A DNA stretch of 64,000 nt from Chaenocephalus aceratus (Eukaryota > Chordata > Actinopteri > Perciformes > Channichthyidae), in assembly GCA_023974075.1 (NCBI GenBank), contig CM043791.1, forward strand, positions 18,802,299-18,866,298, written 5' to 3'. Both the position numbers and the translations under genes were made by a program. This document shows, one piece after another, positions 10,790 to 19,739 of the stretch. The first letter of the stretch is position 1; each line of letters begins with the position of its first letter. The notes under the pieces were generated by a model that ran no database searches, was not told the origin of the DNA, and worked only from the letters and a program-made list of their open reading frames with translations.

Positions 10790-11280
10790 GTATCTCAACT
10801 TTGGAGAGGAGTTGGGAGACACACGATACATCAAATCACATCTACAGATCAAGACGAATGGAAATACTCCTAGCGTGAAAATGTTTGTGAAAACGTGTGC
10901 AAAGTCTCCGAAAATCCTAAAAATAAGCTCATATTTGAATTCCCCATAAAAAAACACATCATTCAGTAAAAACAAGGCCCCACTGATCATCTACTCTCTG
11001 AGACGATTCCAGGGATGTCTGGCTTGAGTTTCTACCACCAGGGAAAGTGGACAAAAGTGCCCGAGATCAGCCTCTTAAGTTACCCAGGGCCTAGTGCTTA
11101 GCTTTGGGCATGAAAATTCAGGAAACTCCCCTGAGTATTTTATTAAATATCTGAACTTTGGAGAGGAGTTGGGGGACACACGACACATCAAATCACATCT
11201 ACAGATCAAGACGAAGCGAATGGAAGTACTCCTAGCGTGTGAACATGTTTGTGAAAAACGTGTGCAAAGTCTCCGAAAAC
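10790..11280 (+). repeat. Direct repeats of about 125 bp
   Basis: 10795-10912 and 11150-11276 share long identical stretches, including AACTTTGGAGAGGAGTTGGG and GCAAAGTCTCCGAAAA, with small indels. They lie inside the inverted-repeat element. Confidence 0.75.
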
Positions 11281-11330
11281 GGAGCAATGGCTGTGATGCT
11301 AGCTTTGCGGCTAGCGGTTAGTTGTTATTG

Positions 11331-11530
11331 TTTGAAGTTGTTGCTATGGAAACAACATGACGGAGAAAAAATTAATATCTTCTACATATAATAACGGACA
11401 AAGTAAAGAATGAAGTGTAGGCTATGCCTGTTTGAAGTTGTTGCTATGGAAACAACATGACGGAGAAAAAGTATAATCTTCTACATATAATAACGGACAA
11501 AGTAAAGAATGAAGTGTCGGCTATGTTTAA
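11331..11530 (+). repeat. Two tandem 100-bp units
   Basis: 11331-11430 and 11431-11530 are nearly identical over the first 90 bp. Each unit contains the imperfect palindrome GTTGTTGCTATGGAAACAAC (11337-11356 and 11437-11456), which resembles an RFX X-box. Confidence 0.85.
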
Positions 11531-11657
11531 ATGTTCGGAATTTGACCGTGATGGCCCTCTTGAGTTGCCGTAAAATATGACGGATGCGACGGAAATACAC
11601 CCGAACACATCTGGTACCCCGAACACATCTGGTACCTACACCGGCTGGGGCTTTAAG

Positions 11658-11972
11658 GGCACCACCGTCACGCGCATGCGCAGTGCCGGCTGGAGTTGTA
11701 AAGGCACCGCCGTCACGCGCATGCGCAGTGCCGGCTGGGGCTGTGAAGGCACCACCGTCACACGCATGCGCAGTGCCGGCTGGAGCTGTAAAGGCACCAC
11801 CGTCACGCGCATGCGCTGTGCCGGCTGGAGTTGTAAAGGCACCGCCGTCACGCGCATGCGCAGTGCCGGCTGGGGCTGTGAAGGCACCGCCGTCACACGC
11901 ATGCGCAGTGCCGGCTGGAGCTGTAAAGGCACCACCGTCACGCGCATGCACAGTGCCGGCTGGAGCCGTAAG
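11658..11972 (+). repeat. 45-bp minisatellite, seven units
   Basis: Seven head-to-tail 45-bp units start at 11658, 11703, 11748, 11793, 11838, 11883 and 11928, each with GGCACC at its start and CGCATGCGCAGTGCCGGCTG within. Unit endings follow the order GAGTTGTAAA, GGGCTGTGAA, GAGCTGTAAA and then repeat, so a 135-bp higher-order unit has been duplicated. Because 45 is a multiple of 3, long open frames of 15-residue repeats appear on both strands here. They are artefacts. Confidence 0.92.
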
Positions 11973-11995
11973 CGTGACATCTCAGCTGGCTCTAA

Positions 11996-12627
11996 CGGTA
12001 CGTCCACACAGCAGCTTTTCAAAAATCTTGAAAATCTTGGAGCTGTGCGTGTCTGACAGCTTGGGGATTTTTTGCGAGCAATGCGACCAACAACCAATCA
12101 CATGAATCTCCCGCCCCCGACATACAAAGCAAAAAACCCCGGGGATTTTATGCGAGCAATATATATATATATAAACTCCCCAAACAGGCGAAAACCTACC
12201 AGTTTCACCCACTGTCTCTGCCACCTCCCTCCATGCCTGGTTCCTCCGGTTTGTATCCCGTTAATAGTTCTGGTCGTAAAGAACCGGGTGATTTGCTACC
12301 GTAATTTCTCGTTTGGAATATGAGGAAATGAACTGCGGTCTGGTTCTCCCTGCTTACACGCGGTTTGATTGGCTAGCGCTTCTACCGTCAGATTTGCATA
12401 AACGTGTTTGATTGGCTGGCGCTTCCAGCTCAGCTTCAAAAGTTGAACATTGCTCAACTTTTGAATCCTGGAGATCCTGGACATCCTGGAAATCTTCGCT
12501 TCGCTCCCCCACAATGCAGTTCGGCGAAAAGCGAGACAAAGTGACGTCATCCCCATTCAAAGTCAATGGGCAGAGAAGCGTTGGAAGTGGTGGAAGTTTC
12601 TTCTGAAGCTGCTGTGTGGACGTACCG
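11996..12627. mobile_element. 632-bp MITE with TAA target duplication
   Basis: Terminal inverted repeats CGGTACGTCCACACAGCAGC at 11996 and its complement ending at 12627 are flanked by TAA (11993-11995 and 12628-12630). A 3-bp TWA-type duplication is characteristic of PIF/Harbinger elements, so a nonautonomous Harbinger-like MITE is likely. Inside are a local hairpin, CAAAAGTTGAAC facing GTTCAACTTTTG-like sequence near 12438-12465, and a short TA run near 12159. No protein is encoded. Confidence 0.75.
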
Positions 12628-12639
12628 TAAGGAGCATAT

Positions 12640-12940
12640 AGCAGGAGATACTCACGACATCTGCCCGGGCTTCTCAAAACAGTTACACATTATCTGTTTT
12701 CACAAGCCCAGAGAGAGTCAACCCATATTCTGGAGAGAGAGGTTCTCTCTCTCCTAGAAAGAGGGGTTTTATCTATAATGCCCGCCGAGCAGAGTCAGAT
12801 TACGCAGACAAATGTCCTCGTAAAGCACCCGCTCAACATGGGTCTCATAATAAAACGGAGAGTATTGGTTATTATGTAATGCATAGTGGCACTACACCCA
12901 ACTTTTCTAGTACGGGACGCGCCTACGGGTGCTATCCTTT
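12640..12940 (+). other. Degenerate DIRS interior
   Basis: A segment between the MITE and the recognisable RNase H remnant. It may be decayed reverse transcriptase sequence but shows no motif I could identify. Confidence 0.35.
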
Positions 12941-12944
12941 CACG

Positions 12945-13383
12945 GAAGGTGGTCACCACGGACGCATGTCAGACAGGCTGATAGGGTATTTACGAAGGTC
13001 GCCCGGTGAGAGGTCTCTAGAGCAGAGACCTCCAGCGGGCGCACGTCAATCACCCGGAGCTTTTAGCGGTGGTCCCCACACTAAAACGCTTCCTGCCTTC
13101 TCTCAGAGGACACCATGTCCTCGTGAGGACAGACAACACGATATCGTGTATGAACCGCCAAGGGAGGTTGCGTTGTCTCCAGTCACACACACTGGCACAC
13201 AAACTGATCCCTTGGAGCGGCAGACGTCTCCTCTCTCTGAGAGCGACACAGGTACCGGGAGTGATGCACCTCGGGACAGAACTACTGTCCAGAGGTGCAC
13301 CACTCTATGCAGACTGGACTCCAAGGATCGTGAGTCCGCTGTGGGTGCGTTACGGCAGAGCCGCGTTAAATCTGTTCGCATAA
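12945..13383 (+). pseudogene. DIRS RNase H domain, broken
   Basis: In one frame the sequence reads VVTTDACQTG, two stop codons, GIYEGRPVRGL, a stop where Trp is usual, then an open part 13069-13383 with HHVLVRTDNT, NRQGRLRCLQ and HTLAHKLIPW. These match the RNase H part of DIRS pol, with the DNT Asp as a likely metal ligand. The three in-frame stops make it a pseudogene. A 230-codon ORF in another frame (12879-13571) is a shadow. Confidence 0.8.
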
Positions 13384-13659
13384 AGAAAAAATGCTCAATG
13401 ACAGCTGTTCTCTTTAATGCACGATTTAAACGTACTGTTAGGCGGGGACGCACTCGTACACGATTGACCTCCGGGTCCTCTGTACGCGTTCCCACCCCTG
13501 ACTCTGTTACCCCCAACTCTGGCAGAGTGAAGGTGCAACGCCACACACTTATCCTGATGGTTCCGCCCTAGCCTGCAACGTACGGGCTGGCGGAGATATA
13601 TCAGCTGTTGTGCGGGCAGCCATGGCAGCCCCCACCACGCAGGGACAGATTGTCTTAGG

Positions 13660-13671
13660 CGGGGGGGGGGC
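13660..13671 (+). other. Poly-G run before the recombinase ORF
   Basis: A run of G interrupted by one or no other base lies just before the recombinase ORF and could be a slippage site or an assembly error. It falls in the short gap between the pol remnant and the recombinase. Confidence 0.3.
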
Positions 13672-13686
13672 GATCCTTCACCCACG

Positions 13687-14481
13687 GTGTACCTGGCTGC
13701 TATTGCTGCATGCCATGTGGGCTTTGAGGGTAAGACGGCTAGTCAACATCCTTTGGTTTGCCGTTTTATGAAGGGAGCTCGCAGGCCCTTATGGGACCTG
13801 GCAGTGGTTTTAAATGGGCTCAGAATGACCCCATTTGGACCCCTGGAAGGAGCTGACATGAAACATCTGTCACTCAAGACAGTGCTGTTACTGGCCCTGG
13901 CATCCGCCAAGCGGGTCAGCGATATTCATGCACTGTCTGTACATCCCTCATGCACTCAGTTCGCCCCAGGGCAAACGAGAGTGTTGTTGAAGCCCAACCC
14001 TGCCTTTACACCAAAGGTGGTTGGTTCGTGTACCCCAATTGACATTGAGGCATTTCCGCCGCCGCTGGTTTCCTCCGGGGAGCAGCAGCAGGATCTGTTG
14101 TGTCCAGTCCGGGTTTTACACACATATATGGACAGATCAAAGGAGCTTCGTCTTAATGACCAACTCTTCGTGTCCTGGGCTAACCCTCACAAGGGTAAGC
14201 CCGTTACTAAGCAACGGCTCTCCCACTGGATTGTGGAGGCAATTGCTTTGGCCTATACGAGTCAGAATCTGCAAGCACCTTCGGGTCTGCGGGCTCACTC
14301 GACTCGGGGCCTGGCTACATCCTGGGCTTTGTTCAAGGGTGTTTCCATCCAAGACATCTGTGCAGCGGCGAGCTGGTCCTCGCCGCTCACTTTTGTCCGC
14401 TTTTACAGGCTAGACGTCTCCGCTCCAAGCGTGGCCCGAGCAGTGCTGGGCACCTTGTTGATTCGGGACTCTACCTGTTAA
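13687..14481 (+). CDS. DIRS tyrosine recombinase
   Basis: A 264-aa open frame. It carries the tyrosine recombinase catalytic set in order: Arg76 in AKRVSD, His204-x-x-Arg207 in HSTRG, Trp230 at the position often occupied by His or Trp, and the nucleophile Tyr240 in VRFYRLDV. It would integrate the circular DIRS DNA by strand exchange. The ORF is uninterrupted and ends close to the right terminal repeat, as usual in DIRS elements. The N-terminal core-binding part may extend upstream in a disrupted frame, since the first Met lies inside conserved sequence. The rest of the element is defective, so any product would act only in trans. Confidence 0.85.
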   Translation: MYLAAIAACHVGFEGKTASQHPLVCRFMKGARRPLWDLAVVLNGLRMTPFGPLEGADMKHLSLKTVLLLALASAKRVSDIHALSVHPSCTQFAPGQTRVLLKPNPAFTPKVVGSCTPIDIEAFPPPLVSSGEQQQDLLCPVRVLHTYMDRSKELRLNDQLFVSWANPHKGKPVTKQRLSHWIVEAIALAYTSQNLQAPSGLRAHSTRGLATSWALFKGVSIQDICAAASWSSPLTFVRFYRLDVSAPSVARAVLGTLLIRDSTC

Positions 14482-14539
14482 ATTCTGGTTGATCGGTGAT
14501 TTTCGAGATAAGCTCGTCTGGTCTGACAATACGGGAGCT

Positions 14540-14886
14540 ACAATTTCCCATAGTGAGACATCGAACGGAGTGTTATGAATGAGAACTATAGGTTACTTAC
14601 GTAACCCCAATTCTCAGAGTAACATGAAGTGAGATGTCTCACCAGACGGTCCTCCTTGCTATGGTGAAGCGAGAAGAGGTGCTTATTTTGAATGACACAT
14701 GCGTCGTGGCGCAGGCTACTTATAGGGGGTGATTTCCCCTGACGTTGACGTCAAGATCACCAGCCAATCAGGATTAGCATAATGAGATTGATGCTTCTGT
14801 TTGCTCCGCGATGAGGCGCATCCCATAGTGAGACATCTCACTTCATGTTACTCTGAGGCCTGGGGTTACGTAAGTAACCTATAGTT
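14540..14886 (-). repeat. Right inverted terminal repeat of DIRS element
   Basis: The reverse complement matches the left terminal repeat. This end also holds an extra inverted pair, 14586-14643 against 14829-14883 (CTATAGGTTACTTACGTAAC and its inverse), able to fold about 300 bp into one stem-loop. Such complex right ends with an internal complementary region are known in DIRS elements. Confidence 0.8.
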
Positions 14887-16436
14887 TCATGGTGAGCATT
14901 GTGTTGCCATGGCAACGGCATTTGAAGAAATCTCAAAACTGTCCCGTAGATGTCTTCACGGCTGGACTGTTAGCAGACATGTGAAGTTTGAGCACTAGGT
15001 GTCCCTTTATATCAGCTGTGCACCTTTATGGTGTAAATACAGCCTATCTACCAATTGGATCAAATATAAAAGTCAGCCGAATTAGTGTTGATACTGCAAG
15101 GAGACGTATTGTGTGAAAAGAAATGTAAGATGTCGTTTAATTGCTTATATATTTATGATCCAAGTCACATCTTCAGTTTTGGCGGCAGTTCTCCTGTTTG
15201 TCTAGAAGTCTTCTCAGCAGGGCTCTATAAATAGAGAATTACGGCAGATATGTAATATTTAATGCAGCCGAACCGTGTATTACAATGCCGTTATGTGATG
15301 ACTTTCAAAGAGAAAAGCAAGCACACTCGGAATAAAGTATTATTGTATTTTTAAAAAACGTTTTCAGATTTCACATCACATAAACACCAAATCCCAGCAG
15401 GCATTGCGGCTAAACCATCCAATCATCGAGCTGGGGATCTCGCCTACATCTGTTTCCGGTTTCGTTTATGACCTATGTATTTTGTTATACACACATTCCT
15501 TCACATTTTAATTTTCATTAAAGTATTTTGTGAGGCCTTCTAACATGTATATATAACTACGGTTGTAGTTGAAGAGTTTGTAAATTAACATGAACCGAAG
15601 CTGTTGCCTGGCAACTCAATCGCACAACGTCACGTCCGTTAATTCCACATTCACACACACGGATTAACATCGATTTAATACATTAATGTAGCCTTTGTTT
15701 CTGCTAAAAGAGGTGTCGACCAGCTGGGGCAACAAGAAAATCGGCGTAATCGAGTGTGACTATTACAAAATCAATCATTACGTCGGAGTAGCATTTGGTT
15801 GGTATTTCCGGTTATTTCTCCACTGGTTAACATGGGTTAACAATACCGTGTAACTGTCACGTTTGAAATCGTGACATCTTCACGTCTCCCATCATGGTAA
15901 ATTGTCACATGTTCACGTCTTGCCGTGATACCGGGTTGGATAAATTATGTCTCAGGAATGTAGGGTTTGGGAATTATGGCAGTTTAAAAAATATATATGA
16001 AGGCACATTTTAAGATTTCCTACCCTCTAGCTGTGACATCACGCACTCTAGTTAATGTTAAAATCATTGGAAATGAGGAATGAGGTTTCTGAGTGAAAGT
16101 ATGAATGAACAGTTAGCAGTTGAAGTTGCATGAAGATTTGTTGAAGTTGAAGAATTTCTCCATTGACTTCAATGGTTAAAAATGTGATGTATTATGGGAT
16201 GTATCTCTGGAATTATGAAAGTTATGAATGATAAAAGTAATAGCCATCGATTCCCGACCGAGCTGAAAGTTTTGATGTTTGAACAGAGGTTCTGCGATGT
16301 TCAATGCGGGAGGAGAAGAGGGCCAAAATAAGTTGCCGGAATAATAATAAACTTTTCGTCCGTAGAATAACAGTTAGTTGGAATGCTGCTAACAGCATTC
16401 CCACTAAATTAATCTTGGAGAGTGTATTTGTATACG
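14887..16436. repeat. Dispersed repeat material, right part
   Basis: No gene. It contains a perfect 14-bp palindrome GTTGCCATGGCAAC (14903-14916), a 13-bp palindrome GTTGCCTGGCAAC (15603-15615), and the stem GGAATGCTG-CTAA-CAGCATTCC near 16379-16400, which recalls the end of a widespread fish repeat. A segment near 14900 resembles 7265-7290 left of the DIRS insertion. Family assignment is uncertain. Confidence 0.45.
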
Positions 16437-16439
16437 GCA

Positions 16440-16991
16440 TCTGTGTCATTTTCCAGCAGGACTTGGCTCCTGCCCACATTGCCTACCAGAACCTGGGTGA
16501 ATGGACCACTGTGTTTCATTGGCCAGCAAACTCGCCTGACTTGAACCCCATACAATCTATGGGGTATTGTCAAGAGGAAGATGAGAAAAGACCCAACAAC
16601 ACAGACGACAGGAAGGCCGCTATTAAAGCAACCTGGGCTTCCATCACACCTCAGCCGTGCCACTGGCTGACCGCCTCCATGCCCCGCCACATGGATGCAG
16701 TAATTCATGCAAAAGGAGGCCCAACCACATACTGAGAGCAGAAACATGAACATTTCTGTATTTAAAATCCTTTTTTTTTTATTGGTCTTATGTAATATTC
16801 TAGTTTTCTGAAAAACTAAATTTTGGGTTTTCATTAGCTGTAAACCGTAATTCTCAAGATTAAAACAAATAAACACTTGAAATAATTCACTTTGTGTGAA
16901 ATGAATCTATAGTATGAGTTTCACTTTTTAAATAGAAATACTGAAATGAATCAACTTTTCCATGATATTCTAATTTATTGAGATGTACCTG
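16440..16991 (+). mobile_element. Tc1-like transposon, 3' half of the split copy
   Basis: It reads FQQDLAPAHIA (second catalytic Asp region) and WPANSPDLNPIQS, where the usual catalytic Glu of NPIE is replaced by Gln. It then continues to a stop at 16735 and a terminal inverted repeat ending GAGATGTACCTG at 16991, followed by TA (16992-16993). The terminal repeat is the inverse of 6251-6330. Together with 6251-6912 this is one element split by about 9.5 kb, with its central transposase region missing. Confidence 0.85.
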
Positions 16992-17030
16992 TATTTCAAA
17001 CAGTATCAACCCTGATTTTCAACATGCATA

Positions 17031-18510
17031 TAGTGGAGGAAATAAGTATTTGATCCCTTGCAGATTTTGTAAGTTTTCCAACTTAAAAAGAAATGAACAG
17101 TCTAATTGTAATGGTAGGTTTATTTTAACAGTGAAAGTAAGAATATCAAAAAGAAAATCGACATTATATAAAAAATAAAAATGTATTTGCATTTAACTGT
17201 GGGAAATAACTATTTGATCCCCTTGCAACCAACAAGAATTCGGGCTCCAACAGACTGGTCACATAAATCCATTTCCTTTAGGAAAGTAATCCTAATATCA
17301 ACTGTATAAAAGACACCTGTCCACAGAATCAATCAATCAGATTCCAACCTCTCCACCATGGGCAAGACTAAAGAGCTGTCTAAGGACCTCAGGGACAAGA
17401 TTGTATAGACCTGCAGAAGGCTGGGATTAGCTACAAGACCATCAGAAAGCAGCTTGGTGAGAAGGAGACAACTGTTGGAGCGATTATTCGGAAATGGAAG
17501 AAAAAGAAAATGAGCATCAATCGCCCTCAGTCTGGGGCTCCATACAAGATCTCGCCCCATGGAGTATTGATGATCATGAGAAAGTTGAGGGATCAGCCTA
17601 GAACTACACGGAACTTGTTAATGATCTCAAGGCAGCTGGGACCACATTCACCAAGAAAACTATTGGTAACACACTACACCATAATGGATCGAATCCTGCA
17701 GCACCCTCAAAGTCCCCCTCCTCAAGAAGGCACATGTACAGGCCGGCCTGAAGTTTGCCAATGACGATCTGAATGATTCAGAGAAGGCTTGGGAGAAGCT
17801 GATAGGTGATGAGACCAAAATGGAGATCTTTGTCATCAACTTGACACGCCGTGTTTGGAGGAAGAGAAATGCTGACTATAACCCCAAGAACACCATCCCC
17901 ACCATCAAGCATGGAGGTGGAAACATTATGCTTTGGGGGTGTTTCTCTGCTAAGGGGACAGGACAACTTCACATCATCGAAGAGAGGATGTACGGGGCCA
18001 TACCGTAAGATTTTGGCTGATAGCCTCTTTCCCTCAGCTAAGTGAAAATGGGTCATGGATGGGTTTTCCAGGACAATAATGATCCTGAACATACGGCCAA
18101 GGCAACACAGGCTAAAGAAGAAGCACATCTAGGTGAGGGAGTGGCCTAACCAGTCTCCGGACCTTAATCCCATATACAATCTGGGAGCTGAAGCTTCGAG
18201 ATGCCAAGCATCAGCCTCAAAACCTTAAGGATTTGGAGAGGCCAACTACAAGAAGCGTCTGACCTCTGTGCGTCCAACAAGGGTTTCTCCACCAAGTACT
18301 AATACATGTTTTGCAAGGGGATCAAATACTTATTTCCCACCGTTAAATGCTAATAAATGTTTATCTTTTATAAAATGTCATTTTCTGGATTTTCTTTTGG
18401 ATATTTTTATTATCACTGTTAAAATAAGCATTACAATTATAGACTGATAATTTATTTGTAAATTGGCAAACTTTATTTAAAACTAAAGCAATAATTAGGA
18501 TGATTTTTGT
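17031..18510 (+). mobile_element. Second Tc1-like transposon, inactive
   Basis: The left end, with GTGGAGGAAATAAGTATTTG and GATCCCTTGCAG (about 17033-17065), is matched inverted at the right by GCAAGGGGATCAAATACTTA (18313-18332) and its flank, giving long IR/DR-type ends. The outer right border is not certain. It lies directly after the split Tc1 copy and belongs to a different subfamily. Confidence 0.8.
17358..18301 (+). pseudogene. Tc1 transposase pseudogene
   Basis: It starts ATG 17358 with [16 protein letters not shown] followed at once by a TAG stop. Further pieces such as [18 protein letters not shown] near 17910-17960 and a catalytic-region fragment near 18060-18180 lie in different frames. 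Several frameshifts and stops make it inactive. Confidence 0.88.
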
Positions 18511-18524
18511 TGTTGTGTGTAATG

Positions 18525-18900
18525 GTACGCTGTCAGACATTAATACAGACCAATGCGGAGTTCCACAGGGCAGCTAGGACCTCCCCTTGACAAAGGATTC
18601 TGTATTTTTTGGAAAAACAATCTGTGCAATGCTGTTTAGGCTGATGATTTAACAATGTATGTAACAGCAGAATTTAGTTAAACAAAATGCTTCAAGAAGA
18701 GCAAATGTTGGTTTCTGAATTGGTCTCTAAATTCAAGCTTAAAGTGAACGTGAAGTCTGAGAGTTGGCTCGAGGCCAGCTCGAAGTACAGAGCTACAAGG
18801 GGTAGCCATTGAGTAGACTTTAGAGGCCAAAGTGTTGGGTGTCAGACTTGAAGGAACATTTGTATGGTCAACATACATAAAGAGAAGTTTTGAATAAATA
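18525..18900 (+). pseudogene. LINE reverse transcriptase relic
   Basis: Translation across frames gives CGVPQGS, a stop, then after a frame change ADD-type sequence followed by MYVTA, matching reverse transcriptase motifs 4 and 5 of L2/Rex-type LINEs. The following stretch (EF-x-KFKLKVNVK style) fits the thumb region. Heavily decayed. Confidence 0.5.
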
Positions 18901-19249
18901 CATTACATGTATTCAAAACGTGTAATTTAATGAGGATACAGTCACAATATATTCACAAATCTACCTGCAATATAGCTTCCTGTATATTATTGTATTGCTC
19001 TGCTGATAGTCTATTCAGACGGCTTAGTTACAGGCACAGGTTTTGCTCTTTCTCAGCATGAGACAAAGTTTGGCAAACATCTCGCTTATGTGTGGCTTAT
19101 TGTCCAGGTAAATGTTAACACCAGCACCTCGGATAAAATATAACTCACTACAGCTTTCCTAAGCACTGTTGGAATCATCGTGGAGTATAGGGAGACAGTC
19201 CAAAACCCTAGCAAAGTCTAGAGGAGAACTTGGAGACTGTAACACTGAG

Positions 19250-19343
19250 GTGCCATTATTTAAATGATGCAGATCAGAGTCTATCAGTGGATGACATATA
19301 AAAACAACAAACAAAACAAAAACGTTTGTTCAGGCATCAAGGT
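19250..19343. repeat. Second copy of dispersed repeat, interrupted by a solo LTR
   Basis: It aligns with 6925-7025: GATGCAGATCAGAGT, then GTTTGTTCAGGCA and CAAGGTTAA, the last completed across the LTR insertion at 19727. The uninterrupted copy at 7010-7032 serves as an empty site. Confidence 0.65.
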
Positions 19344-19726
19344 TGTGAAGCTGACCGTTGAGCGGCCCAGACCAAGCAAGGAGACAGAGGCAGAACGTCC
19401 ACAAATATAACCCGACGTGGGCATTTATTAAAATCATGGGCACAAAGTTCACCGCCTCAATCCTGCGGTTCTCCCTTCACACATCCTGCAGCCACAAGGA
19501 TCTCACACACACCCAGCCCTCCCCACAGACAGAGAAACAGAGCCCAAATACACACACTCCAATCAGCACAACAAGACACAGGTGAGGGGGGAGCAGACAA
19601 CACAGGACACCAGGTGCACACAATCATCAGCCACAGACAACATACACTGTGCAATCACGCCAATAAAGTGCCACATTACCCGGCCTGAAGCCGTCAGTCC
19701 ATAGTGACGAAGTTCCCTTCGTCACA
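19344..19726 (-). mobile_element. Solo LTR, 383 bp
   Basis: It begins TGTGAAGC and ends CGTCACA (5'-TG...CA-3' with TGTGA/TCACA ends) and is flanked by the 5-bp duplication AAGGT (19339-19343 and 19727-19731). On the - strand it has an AATAAA signal about 75 bp before its end, which suggests that orientation. No internal coding region is present, so this is a recombination-derived solo LTR, probably of a Gypsy-like retrotransposon; the family is inferred. Confidence 0.8.
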
Positions 19727-19739
19727 AAGGTTAAGTCAT

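Larger units (their letters stand above)
10397..11644. mobile_element. 1.25-kb inverted-repeat element inside a minisatellite
   Basis: About 70 bp at the left (TGTAGGTACCAGATGTGTTC from 10404, reading on through GTATTTCCGTCGCATCCG) is the perfect inverse of 11577-11640. Each arm contains the internal duplication ACCAGATGTGTTCGGG. The flanks join cleanly: the left ends in CAGTGCCGG and the right resumes CCGGCTGGGG, which together rebuild one 45-bp unit of the adjacent minisatellite. CCGG may be a 4-bp target duplication or part of the palindromic end. No transposase is encoded. Confidence 0.7.
8130..14886 (+). mobile_element. DIRS-type tyrosine-recombinase retrotransposon, defective
   Basis: Inverted terminal repeats (left about 8130-8341, right about 14540-14886) bracket a gag-like ORF, an RNase H remnant and a tyrosine recombinase ORF in DIRS order. 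The reverse transcriptase part expected between gag and RNase H is not recognisable. In its place (about 10300-12640) lie a minisatellite and two other mobile elements. DIRS elements integrate by a tyrosine recombinase and leave no target-site duplication; none is seen here. The element cannot be autonomous, although its two end ORFs are open. Confidence 0.88.

Noticed and set aside
11481..12105. Several long open frames on both strands with 15-residue repeats
   Set aside because: They arise from the 45-bp minisatellite, whose unit length is a multiple of three. No start context, domain or codon bias.
12879..13571. 230-codon frame on the + strand
   Set aside because: Overlaps the recognisable RNase H remnant in a different frame; no domain of its own.
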